Source of the DNA: Planctomycetota bacterium
GTDB lineage: Bacteria > Planctomycetota > UBA1135 > GCA-002686595
Assembly (NCBI GenBank): GCA_012959785.1
Contig: DUCM01000021.1
Location: 371,025 to 435,024 of the forward strand
Direction: 5' to 3'
Length of the DNA: 64,000 nucleotides
Part shown: positions 16,255 to 25,174 of the stretch, in pieces
How the letters are laid out: every line of letters begins with the position of its first letter
Position numbering within the stretch: position 1 is the stretch's first letter
Position numbers and translations under genes: made by a program
The notes under the pieces: model-generated
Database searches by the model: none
What the model was told of the DNA's origin: nothing
Seen by the model: only the letters and a program-made list of their open reading frames with translations

Positions 16255-17586
16255 CTAGCGCGTGCCCTTGGGCGAGCGCAAGAAGCGCAAAAGGCCCAAG
16301 AGCGGCGTGCTCTCGGTGGACAGGAAAAGCGCCTCGCGGGAGAGAACCCGCACAGCGAAGACGATCGAGAGCCAGGCGTAGATGAGCAACGACAGGGCCG
16401 TCATGGCGTACTCGATGGGCAGGACTTCGCCGCGCAAGAGCGAGCGGAAGACCAGTACCACATTGACCACGGGAATCAGGGCCGTTCGCAGGTCGAGTTC
16501 GATCCCCGGCAGGACCCCGGCCATGGCGGGCATGATGAACAGGAGCTGCACCGGACCCAACAGCGCCTGGCCTTCCTTGAATGACTTCGCCAGGGCCGCG
16601 ATGCCGCACATGATCGCGCTCACCGAGAAGGTGAACAGCATGGCGAAGGGCGCGACCATGGCGAGAGCCGCCAGGGGCAACTCGACATTGATCTTCCCGC
16701 CGCTGGCGATCATTTCGAGCAGATGACCCGCCGAGAGTCCAAGGGCCAGGAGGTTGAGCCCCGTGGCGAAAAGCGCCAGGGCACAAACGGACAGGATCTT
16801 GCCCTGGTGCACGGCCAGACGCGGCACGGGCAGAAGCATGGTCGTCTCATGGGTGCCCCGTTCGCGCTCGCCAGCGCTGGTATCCACGGCCGGGAAGAAG
16901 GCACCCATGACCGCCATCACCACCAGCAATAGCGGCAGGAGCATGGATAGGATGTAGGCGACCTTCTCGCGATCGTCGGCCAGGTCGCGTTGACTGAAGT
17001 TGACCCCTTGCAGATCGCTTGGGTCGATGCCGTGCTCCAGGGCGCGATCTGCACGCACATCGCGGGCGTGGGCCTTGACCCTCTTGGCCAGGCGGTCGTG
17101 GGCCAGGACGGAGGCACTCCTGGTGCTGTCGTAGCACAGGATGGCGGGGGTCTCGTTGCCCTGGTCGTCCGGGGGGGAGAAGAACAGTAGCGCATCGGCC
17201 CTTGGATCCCTCGCGGTCCACTCGGCCCAGGCGCTCTCGGCGTCGGGGGCATAGCCTACAAACTCGGGCTCGATGCGTTCGATGTGTGGGCCTTGCGCTG
17301 GCGCGTCGGCTGCGAGGCGCACAGCGTCGACGAGCTTGTCGGGCACCGTGGCACCCGGAGCTCTGGCGATAGCCACCTGCACGGTGGTGTGTTCGTGGCG
17401 GCCCTGCACCAGGAGCGCACCCTGGATCATCATCCAAAAGAGAATCGGATACAGGCAGATGGGCAGCACCACCGAGTAGATAGCCGTCTGGCGGTCGCGG
17501 AGGCTGGAGCGCAGTTCCATGCGGGCGACCAGCAGGGTGGCCTGCCACAGGGAGGGGCTACGGTGGGCAGAGCGCGAGGCGGGCAT
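16255..17586 (-). CDS. ABC-2 permease (NatB-like)
   Basis: 443 residues, N-terminal ARMELRSSLRDRQTAIYS followed by the first membrane helix, a ~150-residue external domain, then five or six helices. The block AGERERGTHETTMLLPVP matches the equivalent block in the downstream fused permease, so the two are paralogues forming a heterodimer with the ATPase between them. It is the promoter-proximal gene of this operon and is divergent from lepB across 118 bp. The ATG at 17584-17586 is preferred; upstream in-frame Met codons would extend into the lepB repeat region read on the opposite strand. Confidence 0.87.
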   Translation of the reverse strand: MPASRSAHRSPSLWQATLLVARMELRSSLRDRQTAIYSVVLPICLYPILFWMMIQGALLVQGRHEHTTVQVAIARAPGATVPDKLVDAVRLAADAPAQGPHIERIEPEFVGYAPDAESAWAEWTARDPRADALLFFSPPDDQGNETPAILCYDSTRSASVLAHDRLAKRVKAHARDVRADRALEHGIDPSDLQGVNFSQRDLADDREKVAYILSMLLPLLLVVMAVMGAFFPAVDTSAGERERGTHETTMLLPVPRLAVHQGKILSVCALALFATGLNLLALGLSAGHLLEMIASGGKINVELPLAALAMVAPFAMLFTFSVSAIMCGIAALAKSFKEGQALLGPVQLLFIMPAMAGVLPGIELDLRTALIPVVNVVLVFRSLLRGEVLPIEYAMTALSLLIYAWLSIVFAVRVLSREALFLSTESTPLLGLLRFLRSPKGTR

Positions 17587-17704
17587 GGAGGGGATGGTCC
17601 CGTATTGGGGGTGTAATGCAAGCCACAGAGCTGCAAAGCGCGCCTCGCAAGCTCCCGAATGCCCCGGGTCAAGCCAGCAGCGGGCTTTGGTCGATAGCTC
17701 GTAG

Positions 17705-18571
17705 GTGAATCGCTCAGAGCATTTTTCTTTCGAGGAATCCCCCGAGGTGCTGCAGCCCTGGGGGGCTCGGGAGGAGCCGGTCTCGACGGATGGCGAACCC
17801 GCCGTGCCCGTGCCTATCACGTGCACGACCGCCGTGCCCGTGCCTATCACGTGCACGACCGCCGTGCCCGTGCCTATCACGTGCACGACCGCCGTGCAAC
17901 GACGCATCGCCGAGCGCGAGGCCTCGCTTCAGCTCGACCGCCTCGACCAGTTCGCGGAGGAAGCCGGCTTGTCGTCCTACGCGGCGACGCGGCGGGTCAC
18001 CGCGGGTTTTTCAAACTCGATCCGGCCAGGACGGCCCAGTGTTCCTGGGCAGCGCTTGCGCATCGTGCTGGCGGGTTGGATCTTTGCGGCGCGGGCTCCC
18101 CTGCGGGTGGCTTTCGCAGGGCTCGCGGTCTATCTCTTCGCCTTCAGCCTCTCGGTGGTGCGTGGCACTTCCATGGCTCCAGGCATCCACGATGGCGACC
18201 GCATTCTGATCGACCAGGTGAGCTACATCCTCGGTGATGTTCAGCGAGGCGACATCGTGGTCCTGCGCTATCCCCTCGATCCCTCCCTCGATTACATCAA
18301 GCGTGTGGTGGGACTGCCCGGCGACGAGATCGTCATGGCCGGCGGCTCCCTGTGGGTCAATGGCCGCCACATTTCCGAGGCCTACCTCGGTGAAGTCGAC
18401 CTCTACACCCACGCCTTCGTGCGCGTGCGCCCCGGACACTTCTTCGTCCTCGGGGATAACCGCCTGCACTCCTCCGACAGCCGCGAGTTTGGCCAAGTCC
18501 ACGAGGACCTTCTGCGCGGCAAGGTCGAACTCTGCCTCTGGCCACCCACGCGCATGGGCTGGCTGCGCTGA
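17705..18571 (+). CDS. lepB: Signal peptidase I
   Basis: 288 residues from ATG 17705. Motifs are in order: one membrane helix (~134-151), box B VVRGTSMAPGIHDGDR with catalytic Ser156, box C RGDIVVLRYP, box D DYIKRVVGLPGDE with catalytic Lys199, and box E FVLGDNRLHSSDSREFG. It cleaves signal peptides of exported proteins on the periplasmic side of the inner membrane. The N-terminal ~110 residues are cytoplasmic and include three copies of an AVPVPITCTT unit encoded by a perfect 30-bp repeat. A GTG at 17894, right after the repeat, would give a 225-residue protein of ordinary size, so the repeat may be leader rather than coding DNA. Confidence 0.92.
   Translation: MNRSEHFSFEESPEVLQPWGAREEPVSTDGEPAVPVPITCTTAVPVPITCTTAVPVPITCTTAVQRRIAEREASLQLDRLDQFAEEAGLSSYAATRRVTAGFSNSIRPGRPSVPGQRLRIVLAGWIFAARAPLRVAFAGLAVYLFAFSLSVVRGTSMAPGIHDGDRILIDQVSYILGDVQRGDIVVLRYPLDPSLDYIKRVVGLPGDEIVMAGGSLWVNGRHISEAYLGEVDLYTHAFVRVRPGHFFVLGDNRLHSSDSREFGQVHEDLLRGKVELCLWPPTRMGWLR
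17801..17890. repeat. Three perfect 30-bp tandem repeats at the lepB 5' end
   Basis: Units at 17801-17830, 17831-17860 and 17861-17890 are identical, and the first six bases of a fourth follow. Each unit contains the palindrome CACGTG. The unit length is a multiple of three, so gain or loss of a copy would change the annotated LepB by ten residues without a frameshift. Confidence 0.95.
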
Positions 18572-18636
18572 GCAGGGGCGGGTTCTGCAAAGTGCCATCG
18601 GCGCTGCGCGCCGCCTTGGGGTACTCTGTTGCCGTC

Positions 18637-19419
18637 ATGGCTCCGCAAGAGATTCAATCGTTAGGCACGCCCCGCCCCGAACCTGAGGGCACCTCGCCCG
18701 CAGCGAGCCCCGTGACCCTGGTCACGGGCAGCGTGCGCGGCTTGGGCCTGGCCGTGGCTTGCGCCTGCGCCGAGCGCGGCGATCGCACCCACATCGTCTG
18801 GCGTGGATCCGCCGGTGCGGCCAGCGAGGCCGAGGCAGTCTTCGCGCCCCGGGTACACCGCGCCGACTTGACTCGTAGCGCCGACGCCAAAAAGTTGGTC
18901 GGGGATGTCATCGCCCGCGACGGCCGCCTCGATCATGTCGTGCACTGCGTGGGTGCGTACACATCGGGTCCCTTGGTGGAGACCAGCTTTGACGACTGGC
19001 GCCGAATGTTTGAGAGCAACCTCGAAACCTCTCTGCACCTCGCCGCCGGTGTGCGTGACGCCTTGCGCGCTAGCTGTGGCACCTTGGTGTTCTTCGGCTG
19101 CGCAGGCCTTGAGGGCCTCGGCGGTCGGCGGCAAGCTGCCGCCTACGCCGCGGCCAAGAGCGCCCTGCTCGTCTTCGCACGCTCCTTGGCCCTCGAGGAA
19201 GCCACTCACGGCGTGCGGGTCAACATGCTCTCGCCGGGCATCGTTCCCCACCAAGACGCTCACCCGGATACCGAAAGCCCAAAGCGCCTGGCCTCGATTC
19301 CCCTGGGCCGCGTCGGCACCCCGGCAGAGATTGCCGAGGCCTGCCTGTGGCTTTCTTCCCCCAAGTCGTCCTACACCCTGGGACAAAATCTCACCGTGTC
19401 CGGTGGCTGGCTGATCTGA
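18637..19419 (+). CDS. SDR-family oxidoreductase (FabG-like)
   Basis: 260 residues. Nucleotide-binding loop TGSVRGLG (~30-37), the YAAAK catalytic pair with a following SALLVFARSLALEEA helix, and the C-terminal GRVGTPAEIAEACLWLSS...GQNLTVSGGW that defines classical SDRs of the 3-oxoacyl-ACP-reductase type. It would reduce or oxidise a carbonyl/alcohol with NAD(P). The ALDH gene starts 15 bp downstream on the same strand, which suggests a shared pathway converting an alcohol or oxoacyl group onward. The ATG at 18637 was chosen; it lies at a normal distance from the Rossmann fold, while the longer frame adds only 15 residues. Confidence 0.88.
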   Translation: MAPQEIQSLGTPRPEPEGTSPAASPVTLVTGSVRGLGLAVACACAERGDRTHIVWRGSAGAASEAEAVFAPRVHRADLTRSADAKKLVGDVIARDGRLDHVVHCVGAYTSGPLVETSFDDWRRMFESNLETSLHLAAGVRDALRASCGTLVFFGCAGLEGLGGRRQAAAYAAAKSALLVFARSLALEEATHGVRVNMLSPGIVPHQDAHPDTESPKRLASIPLGRVGTPAEIAEACLWLSSPKSSYTLGQNLTVSGGWLI

Positions 19420-19434
19420 CCGGAAGACTCACCT

Positions 19435-20820
19435 ATGAATACCTTCGACGACCTGAATCCTGCCAGCGGCGAGACCCTGGCCCAGATTTCCATTTCGAGT
19501 TCAGAGGATGTTCGCGCCGCCATCGCTCGCGCCCGCGCCGCGCAACCTGCCTGGGCCGCATTGACCGTGGAAGAGCGCGCCGAACATCTGGCGGGCCTGG
19601 GACCACGCCTGGGCGAGGCGGCCGAGGACTTGGCGGAACTCGTCACCCGTGAGATGGGCAAACCGCTCTCTGAAGCCCTCGCCGAAGTGCGCACCTGGGA
19701 GCGGCAGGTGCCCGTGGAACTCGCCGAGGTGATCCTTGCCATGCAGGTCGAGGTCCATCCCACCAAACGCGGCGAGACCCGGCTCCACCGCGCTCCCCTG
19801 GGTGTGGTGGCGGCCATCACGCCCTGGAACTTCCCCATCGGCATGCCCCTGCAAGTCATCGTACCGGCGCTGGCCTCGGGCAACACCGTGGTCTTCAAGC
19901 CCAGCGAACTCGTGCCCCTCGTGGGCGCAGCCATTGCCAAGATCACAGCCGAGCTCGTGCCCGCGGGCGTCCTGGAGTTGGTTCAGGGTTCGGGAGCCAC
20001 CGGCGCCGAGTTGGTGGCTGGCGATGTTGACCTGATCGGCTTCGTGGGCAGCCGCGCCACGGGCCAGCACATCATGCAGAGCGCCAGCTCCAGCTTGAAA
20101 CGCCTGGTGCTCGAGTTGGGCGGCAAGGATCCCCTGGTGGTTATGGCCGACGCGAATCTCGAAGCCGCGGCCGAGTGCGCCGTGCGCCATAGCCTGCGCA
20201 ACGCCGGCCAGGTGTGTTGCGCTGTGGAGCGCGTCTTCGTGGCCCAGGAGATCGCTCCCGAGTTCGAACGGCTGGTGGTGCAAAAGGCGGCCGAGTGGAC
20301 CACAGGCGATGGCTTCGACCCGGACTCCCGCATGGGTCCCCTGGTCAGCGCCAGCCAGCGTGACAAGGTCGTATCACAGGTGGACGAGGCTCTCAGCAGC
20401 GGCGCGCGCCTGTGCTATCGCGGCGAGACGCCTGACGGTGGTGGGTTCTTCTACCCGGCCACGGTGCTCGCTGATGTGTCCCCGGGCGCGCGCATCTCCA
20501 GGGAGGAGACCTTTGGACCGGTGGTGAGTTTGACCGTTTTCTCCGGCGCTGAGGCCGAGGGCGTGCGCTTGGCCAACGAGACGCCTTACGGCCTCGGCGC
20601 CAATGTCTATAGCGCCGACCTCGAGTGCGCGGAGCGCATGGCCCAGGGGATCCACGCCGGTCAGGTGGGCATCAACCAGTACCTCGGCGGCGCGCCGGGC
20701 CTGCCCTGGGTGGGTGCGCGGCAATCGGGCTTTGGCTTCCTCGGCGGCATCGAAGGCCACCGCCAATTTACCCTGCCCAAATCGATTTCGATTCCGACGA
20801 CTCCGACAGCAGATTCCTAG
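19435..20820 (+). CDS. NAD(P)-dependent aldehyde dehydrogenase (succinate-semialdehyde type)
   Basis: 461 residues of the ALDH superfamily. PWNFPIGMPLQVIVPALASGNTVV(F)KPSE positions bind the cofactor; the general base Glu is in LELGGKDP and the nucleophilic Cys in NAGQVCCAVERV. The rest includes EETFGPVVSL and the late GARQSGFGFLGG block. Similarity to succinate-semialdehyde dehydrogenases is by overall pattern, so the natural aldehyde is uncertain. It follows an SDR gene and ends 4 bp inside the convergent FAH-family gene. Length is normal for the short ALDH forms (450-490). Confidence 0.9.
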   Translation: MNTFDDLNPASGETLAQISISSSEDVRAAIARARAAQPAWAALTVEERAEHLAGLGPRLGEAAEDLAELVTREMGKPLSEALAEVRTWERQVPVELAEVILAMQVEVHPTKRGETRLHRAPLGVVAAITPWNFPIGMPLQVIVPALASGNTVVFKPSELVPLVGAAIAKITAELVPAGVLELVQGSGATGAELVAGDVDLIGFVGSRATGQHIMQSASSSLKRLVLELGGKDPLVVMADANLEAAAECAVRHSLRNAGQVCCAVERVFVAQEIAPEFERLVVQKAAEWTTGDGFDPDSRMGPLVSASQRDKVVSQVDEALSSGARLCYRGETPDGGGFFYPATVLADVSPGARISREETFGPVVSLTVFSGAEAEGVRLANETPYGLGANVYSADLECAERMAQGIHAGQVGINQYLGGAPGLPWVGARQSGFGFLGGIEGHRQFTLPKSISIPTTPTADS

Positions 20821-21752
20821 CGGCGCCGGATGTGCGTCGTGAGTTCTCCCAGGCCCTCGATGGCGCAGGTGACTACATCGCCGTCCTCCAGGCCGCCCAC
20901 ACCAGCGGGAGTGCCCATCAAGAGGATGTCGCCGGGCGCCAGGGGCAGGTGCCGCGACAGGTACGCGATGGCGGCAGGCACGCTCAGTAGCATGTCGGCC
21001 GTGTTGGCGCGCTGGCGCGTCTTGCCATTGACTCCCGCAGTGATTTGGAGGGAGCCCGGGTTGATTCTGCTTGCCGGCGCGAACATGGGACCCAGGGGGC
21101 AGGAGCCCCTGAAATTCTTGGAGCGGAACCAGGGCTGGCGTTGGTCGCGGTCGCCTCTCTGGAGCGAGCGCAGGGTCAGGTCGTTGGCGATGGTGTATCC
21201 GCCCACGAACTCGAGGGCTTCGTCTTCGTCGACCTCGAAGGCGTGGCGGCCCATGATCACAGCGAGTTCCACTTCGTGGTCCAGGCGTCCCTCGTATCCC
21301 CGCGGCGGCGAAATGATGGCGTTGTGTCCACAGATGGTCTCGGGCAGCTTGTTGAAGAAGAGCGGTTCGCTGGGCGGCTCTTCACCAAACTCCACGGCGT
21401 GGGCAGCAAAGTTCTTGCCCAGGGCGAGGATCTTGCCCACCTCTCGGGGGAGGATCGGACTGATCAGGAGATCGTCGTGGCAGATGGGGCTGGCGTGGGG
21501 CAGCTCCTCGTCTCCCAGCCAGCGCTCGAGGGGCCCCGAATCGAAGAGGCCGCGAGAGCACATGCTTGTCAGGTTGAGGGACATCTCGCGCTGCCAGCGG
21601 TACTCCGTCATGTCCAAGTAGTTCTCGCCGTGTTGCAGGATCAGCTTACCCTCGCGAATCAGATCGCCCTCGGGCCGGCGGTAGATACGCACGGGCTTGC
21701 TGGCCTGGGCCTCGGAGGGAGTCGGGGTGACGAGTCTGTGGAGTTCAGTCAT
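20817..21752 (-). CDS. Fumarylacetoacetate hydrolase family protein
   Basis: 311 residues. The C-terminal FAH fold starts at ~107 (KILALGKNFAAHAVEFG) and carries the metal ligands in DHEVELAVIMG, then GYTIANDLTLR, KNFRGSCPLGP and the final LAPGDILLMGTPAGVGGLEDGD. Members hydrolyse or decarboxylate/isomerise beta-diketone-type acids in aromatic or sugar catabolism. The N-terminal ~100 residues are a family-typical small domain (RIYRRPEGDLI). It is convergent with the ALDH gene, with a 4-bp overlap at the stops, so it is not in that operon. The substrate is not assigned. Confidence 0.88.
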   Translation of the reverse strand: MTELHRLVTPTPSEAQASKPVRIYRRPEGDLIREGKLILQHGENYLDMTEYRWQREMSLNLTSMCSRGLFDSGPLERWLGDEELPHASPICHDDLLISPILPREVGKILALGKNFAAHAVEFGEEPPSEPLFFNKLPETICGHNAIISPPRGYEGRLDHEVELAVIMGRHAFEVDEDEALEFVGGYTIANDLTLRSLQRGDRDQRQPWFRSKNFRGSCPLGPMFAPASRINPGSLQITAGVNGKTRQRANTADMLLSVPAAIAYLSRHLPLAPGDILLMGTPAGVGGLEDGDVVTCAIEGLGELTTHIRRR

Positions 21753-22029
21753 GGGGGAGGCGCGGCCGGGTGCAGGCCCGCTTTCCGCTGCCGTTTCATC
21801 GACTGTTTGCCTCGCCGGGTCCCAGACCTATTCCTTGACCCGGCCTCGGGCCGTGACCAAGACTGCCTGAAATTAGGAAGATTCAAATATGAGCGGTGCT
21901 ACTACCCCCCGTGCGCCAGCTTCCCGCGGCAATAGTTTTTTGGTCGCCAGTCTTCTCTTGAGGACTTGCCGAGATCATCGTTTGGAGACCATCGTTCAGG
22001 AAATACCGAGGAGAACAATCGCCGTGCCG

Positions 22030-22551
22030 ATGCCCACGAAACTGATGCTGCTCTCTGCCAGCGCCCTGCTGGCGAGTTGCGCCGCGACCGAAACCGCCGC
22101 CACCTTCCCCGAGGCTCCCGCGGACGACTCGCACCTCGAACGCTTCCGATCCCTGGCCGGTGAATGGGATGTGGACCTCGATGGCGATGGCCAGGCCGAC
22201 TGCCAGAATCACTACTCGGTCACCGCTGGTGGATCGGCGATCATGGAGGCGGCCTTCGTGGGTGCTCCCCACGAGATGATCTCCATGATCCACCTCGACG
22301 GTTCGCGGCTCATGTTGACCCACTACTGTGCGGCGCGCAACCAGCCGCGCATGGTGGCGCGGGAGATCGATGCCGACAGCGTGGCCTTCGGATTCCTCGA
22401 CATCACCAACCTAAGCGACCCCACGGACACGTACATCCACCACGCCACTTTCCGCTTTGTTGACGCGGATCACATCGTGACGACCTGGGTCAGCTCCGAG
22501 GGCGGCGAGTTGGGCGAGCCCATGACCTTTGAGTTGACGCGCCGCGAGTGA
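22030..22551 (+). CDS. Lipoprotein with lipocalin-like DUF1579-type domain
   Basis: 173 residues from the ATG at 22030. The N-terminus is a lipoprotein signal with lipobox LLASC (Cys about residue 17). The rest (RFRSLAGEWDVDLDGDG, GGSAIMEAAFVGAPHEM, LDGSRLMLTHYCAARNQPRM) follows the pattern of small beta-barrel proteins common in Planctomycetota and annotated as DUF1579/THAP4-like. Several in-frame starts lie upstream (21889 onward), but only this one puts the signal peptide at the N-terminus. No enzyme motif was seen; ligand binding in the periplasm is a guess from the fold. Confidence 0.75.
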   Translation: MPTKLMLLSASALLASCAATETAATFPEAPADDSHLERFRSLAGEWDVDLDGDGQADCQNHYSVTAGGSAIMEAAFVGAPHEMISMIHLDGSRLMLTHYCAARNQPRMVAREIDADSVAFGFLDITNLSDPTDTYIHHATFRFVDADHIVTTWVSSEGGELGEPMTFELTRRE

Positions 22552-22570
22552 TAGCTGCGCGCTCGCGCCT

Positions 22571-24373
22571 TCACTCCTCCTTCGGCGGCAGAGCGGCGCC
22601 CAGGCTGAGCATGGCGTAGGAGGTGGCCAGGACGGGATTGCCCTCCCACCAGCGGGGGGCGTTTTCGTTGATCCACGAGCCGTCATCCTTGCGCTGCATG
22701 GATATCAGGCGCCCTGAGAGTTGTCGTCGCCAGGCGTGCTTGCGGCCCGCGCCGTCGACCACAACCTCCTCTCCGTACAGGTCGAGGCAACGCGCCATGG
22801 TGTGGAAATAGTAGTACAAACCCTGGTAGGGCGCGCTGGGGTCGGCGGAGAGTTCGAAGCCGGGATTGACATCGAGGGAGTAGTGCTCACTGATCCACTT
22901 CCAGGCGGCTTGCATGCGCGGGTCGTCTCTGGAAAGGCCGGCGAAGATGAAACCCTTGAGCAGGGCGTAGGTCATGGATCCGTAGGAACGCGGCACTTGC
23001 GTGCCGTCTGCCAGGGTTTTAAACCCGGCCTTGGATTCGCCCGGTGCGTAGCCCGCGCCGCCGTCATCGCCCGCATGCACCACGACGCCGCCGCGGGTGA
23101 TGCGAGTGTCGTTGGATTCGGAGCGGTTTTGCACCCGGTCGAGGAACTTGAGAGCGCGCACGAAACTGGCATCCCCCGCCTCGACGCCCGCGGCGTTCAG
23201 GGCTTCGAGGGCCATCTGCAGGTTCGAGAGGTCCGGGCGCTCGTCTCCGCCATAGCCGATGCCTCCGTAATACAAGTCGCCATCCTGATAGCCCTCGCCT
23301 TCGTCGGCTTGCAGGCGGATCAAGAAATCGCGGGCGCGTTTGATAGCCGGTACGAAGCACTCTTGACCGCTCTTCGCCAGGGCCAGGATGGCGGAGGAGG
23401 TCAGGTAATTCTTCAACTTGCCGTCGTGGATGGCACCGTCCTCCCCCTGGTGCTCTGCCAACCACACGAGGCCCTCGTCGATCACACTCTGGACCCGCGC
23501 GGGCCGCGGCTCGGGGAGTTCTTGCAAGGCGCCCAGGGCCATGGAGGTCAGGCCCAGGTCCGGGGCACCCTGGGCGCCCCAGAGCCCGTCTTCACTCGCG
23601 GCCAAAAGAAACAGCGCGCCGCGCTTGAGGGACTCCACGTTCTGCAGGTGATCCGCCTCGGAAAAGGGGGGCAAGCCGGCGATGGGGGCTGTGCGCGGGA
23701 GCGTTTTATTGAGGCTTTGCTGGCAACGCGCCAGGGCGCAGATGGCGACGGAGGTTTCCACAAGCGCCCCCCGCGAGCCGCCCCAACTGAAATCGTCCCG
23801 GCGTTTCCGCAACCACTTGAGCGCCGATTCGTGGGCTTCCAATGCAGTCTGGGGTTCGCTTCGGTCGGGTGAAAGAGGCGTGGGGAAGTAGCGCTTCAGT
23901 TTGGTCGCAGTGGCCACGCTTCTGGGATCGTCGTACTCAGAGAGTGCCAGCCAGGCCATGACCGATTGCTCGGTGCGCTCGAAGCCGGTGGCCTCGAGGT
24001 CATGAATGGCACCCGAGTCTCGTTGGTTGGCCGCCAGAAAATCGAGGGCGCGTCCCACGAAGGGTCCATCGCGCCGGGCGTACTTGCGGTGCGAAAGGGC
24101 AAAGGCCTCCAGGGCCCAGGCCGTGCCGCTGACTCCGCCTCCGTAACTGCCATCCGGCGCCTGGCGCCCGCGCAGCCAGCGTAGGCTGCGGTCGATCTCG
24201 GGCCCCAAATCTATCTCGGGTAGGGCGGGCGCCGTTTCCTGGGAGGACCCCTGCTCCTGGGTTGGCTCCTCATCCTGGGTCGGCTGACCCGCGAGGGGGG
24301 TGCCGAGGGTGAAGTCGAACACGAGAGCCGAGAGCAGAGTCAGGATGGTGAGCGGGTTTTTGGAGCAGGGCAT
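22571..24373 (-). CDS. Secreted prenyltransferase/squalene-oxidase repeat protein
   Basis: 600 residues with an N-terminal signal peptide (LTILTLLSALVFDFTLG). The mature protein is an alpha/alpha-toroid made of repeats such as LRWLRGRQAPDGSYGG, ALDFLAANQRDSGA, GLVWLAEHQGEDGAI and RDFLIRLQADEGEGYQ, each with the QxxDGSW-like turn of the squalene-cyclase/prenyltransferase repeat. Catalytic DXDD or the zinc site of real cyclases was not seen, so it is probably not a hopanoid cyclase. Secreted versions are abundant in planctomycetes with unknown function. The ATG at 24371-24373 was chosen because it starts at the signal peptide; it is divergent from the DUF2064 gene. Confidence 0.85.
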   Translation of the reverse strand: MPCSKNPLTILTLLSALVFDFTLGTPLAGQPTQDEEPTQEQGSSQETAPALPEIDLGPEIDRSLRWLRGRQAPDGSYGGGVSGTAWALEAFALSHRKYARRDGPFVGRALDFLAANQRDSGAIHDLEATGFERTEQSVMAWLALSEYDDPRSVATATKLKRYFPTPLSPDRSEPQTALEAHESALKWLRKRRDDFSWGGSRGALVETSVAICALARCQQSLNKTLPRTAPIAGLPPFSEADHLQNVESLKRGALFLLAASEDGLWGAQGAPDLGLTSMALGALQELPEPRPARVQSVIDEGLVWLAEHQGEDGAIHDGKLKNYLTSSAILALAKSGQECFVPAIKRARDFLIRLQADEGEGYQDGDLYYGGIGYGGDERPDLSNLQMALEALNAAGVEAGDASFVRALKFLDRVQNRSESNDTRITRGGVVVHAGDDGGAGYAPGESKAGFKTLADGTQVPRSYGSMTYALLKGFIFAGLSRDDPRMQAAWKWISEHYSLDVNPGFELSADPSAPYQGLYYYFHTMARCLDLYGEEVVVDGAGRKHAWRRQLSGRLISMQRKDDGSWINENAPRWWEGNPVLATSYAMLSLGAALPPKEE

Positions 24374-24471
24374 GGCGTGGCGTGATGAACTGGGCGGAGG
24401 AGGGATCAACGGGTCGCAAGGATGGCGGTTCAAGAGCAAAGGAGCGCAAGATACCCTCTGGAGCTTCATTC

Positions 24472-25152
24472 ATGAGACGCACCACCCTGTTCTGCAAGCG
24501 ACCCGACCCTGGAGGGGTCAAGACCCGCCTCGTGCCCCCGCTCTCGGAGCTCGGGGCGGCAGAGTTGTACGCAGCCATGCTCGAGGACACCCTGGAGGCT
24601 TGCCTGGGGGAGCGAGGTTTTGAAACGGCCTTGCGCTTTTCCCCGGCCGAAGCCGACGAATGGTTCGCGGGAAAATTCCCGCGGGTTGTGGATAGGGCAC
24701 CCCAACGCGGTGCGGACCTCGCCCAGCGCCTCACGGCCCACTTTGCGGACTGCTGCTCGGCACTTGGGACCGAGGTCGTCATCGCCAGCGACGCGCCGTG
24801 CCTCGCCATGGCCACGGTGGTGAGCGCCCACGAGGCCCTCGAAGGCGGCGCCGATCTGGTGCTCTCGCCCGACGCAGGTGGTGGCTACACCCTGATCGGT
24901 TTGGCGTCGCCCCAACCGGCGCTCTTTTGCGGTGTGGTCATGTCCAGCGACCAGATGGCGGCGCGCACCCTTGCCATCGCCCGGGACATGGGTCTCGATG
25001 TGCAGGTATTAGCGAAGAGCCGGGATGTGGATCTGCCGCAAGACCTCGAACTACTCGCCCACGGCTTGGCAGGGCTCGCACCCAGCCTGGCCGACTTTCC
25101 CACAAGGACCGCCGCCTGCTTGCGGCGCCTGCTCCCTGAACTTTTCTCCTGA
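24472..25152 (+). CDS. DUF2064 / TIGR04282-family glycosyltransferase-like protein
   Basis: 226 residues. The N-terminus LFCKRPDPGGVKTRL is the nucleotide-binding start of this GT-A-like family; IASDAPCLAM occupies the position of the usual SDxP metal motif, and LSPDAGGGYTLIGL is the conserved acceptor-side block. Members occur in putative arsenosugar biosynthesis, but this copy has no radical-SAM or methyltransferase partner here, so that role should not be assumed. The nitroreductase gene begins 22 bp downstream on the same strand. The first 29 residues of the longer frame are not conserved-looking, so the ATG at 24472 was chosen. Confidence 0.85.
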   Translation: MRRTTLFCKRPDPGGVKTRLVPPLSELGAAELYAAMLEDTLEACLGERGFETALRFSPAEADEWFAGKFPRVVDRAPQRGADLAQRLTAHFADCCSALGTEVVIASDAPCLAMATVVSAHEALEGGADLVLSPDAGGGYTLIGLASPQPALFCGVVMSSDQMAARTLAIARDMGLDVQVLAKSRDVDLPQDLELLAHGLAGLAPSLADFPTRTAACLRRLLPELFS

Positions 25153-25174
25153 TAGGCCCCCCCGAGGATGCCCC

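Noticed and set aside
17801..17890. Possible CRISPR array
   Set aside because: Three identical 30-bp units without spacers; a plain tandem repeat in lepB.
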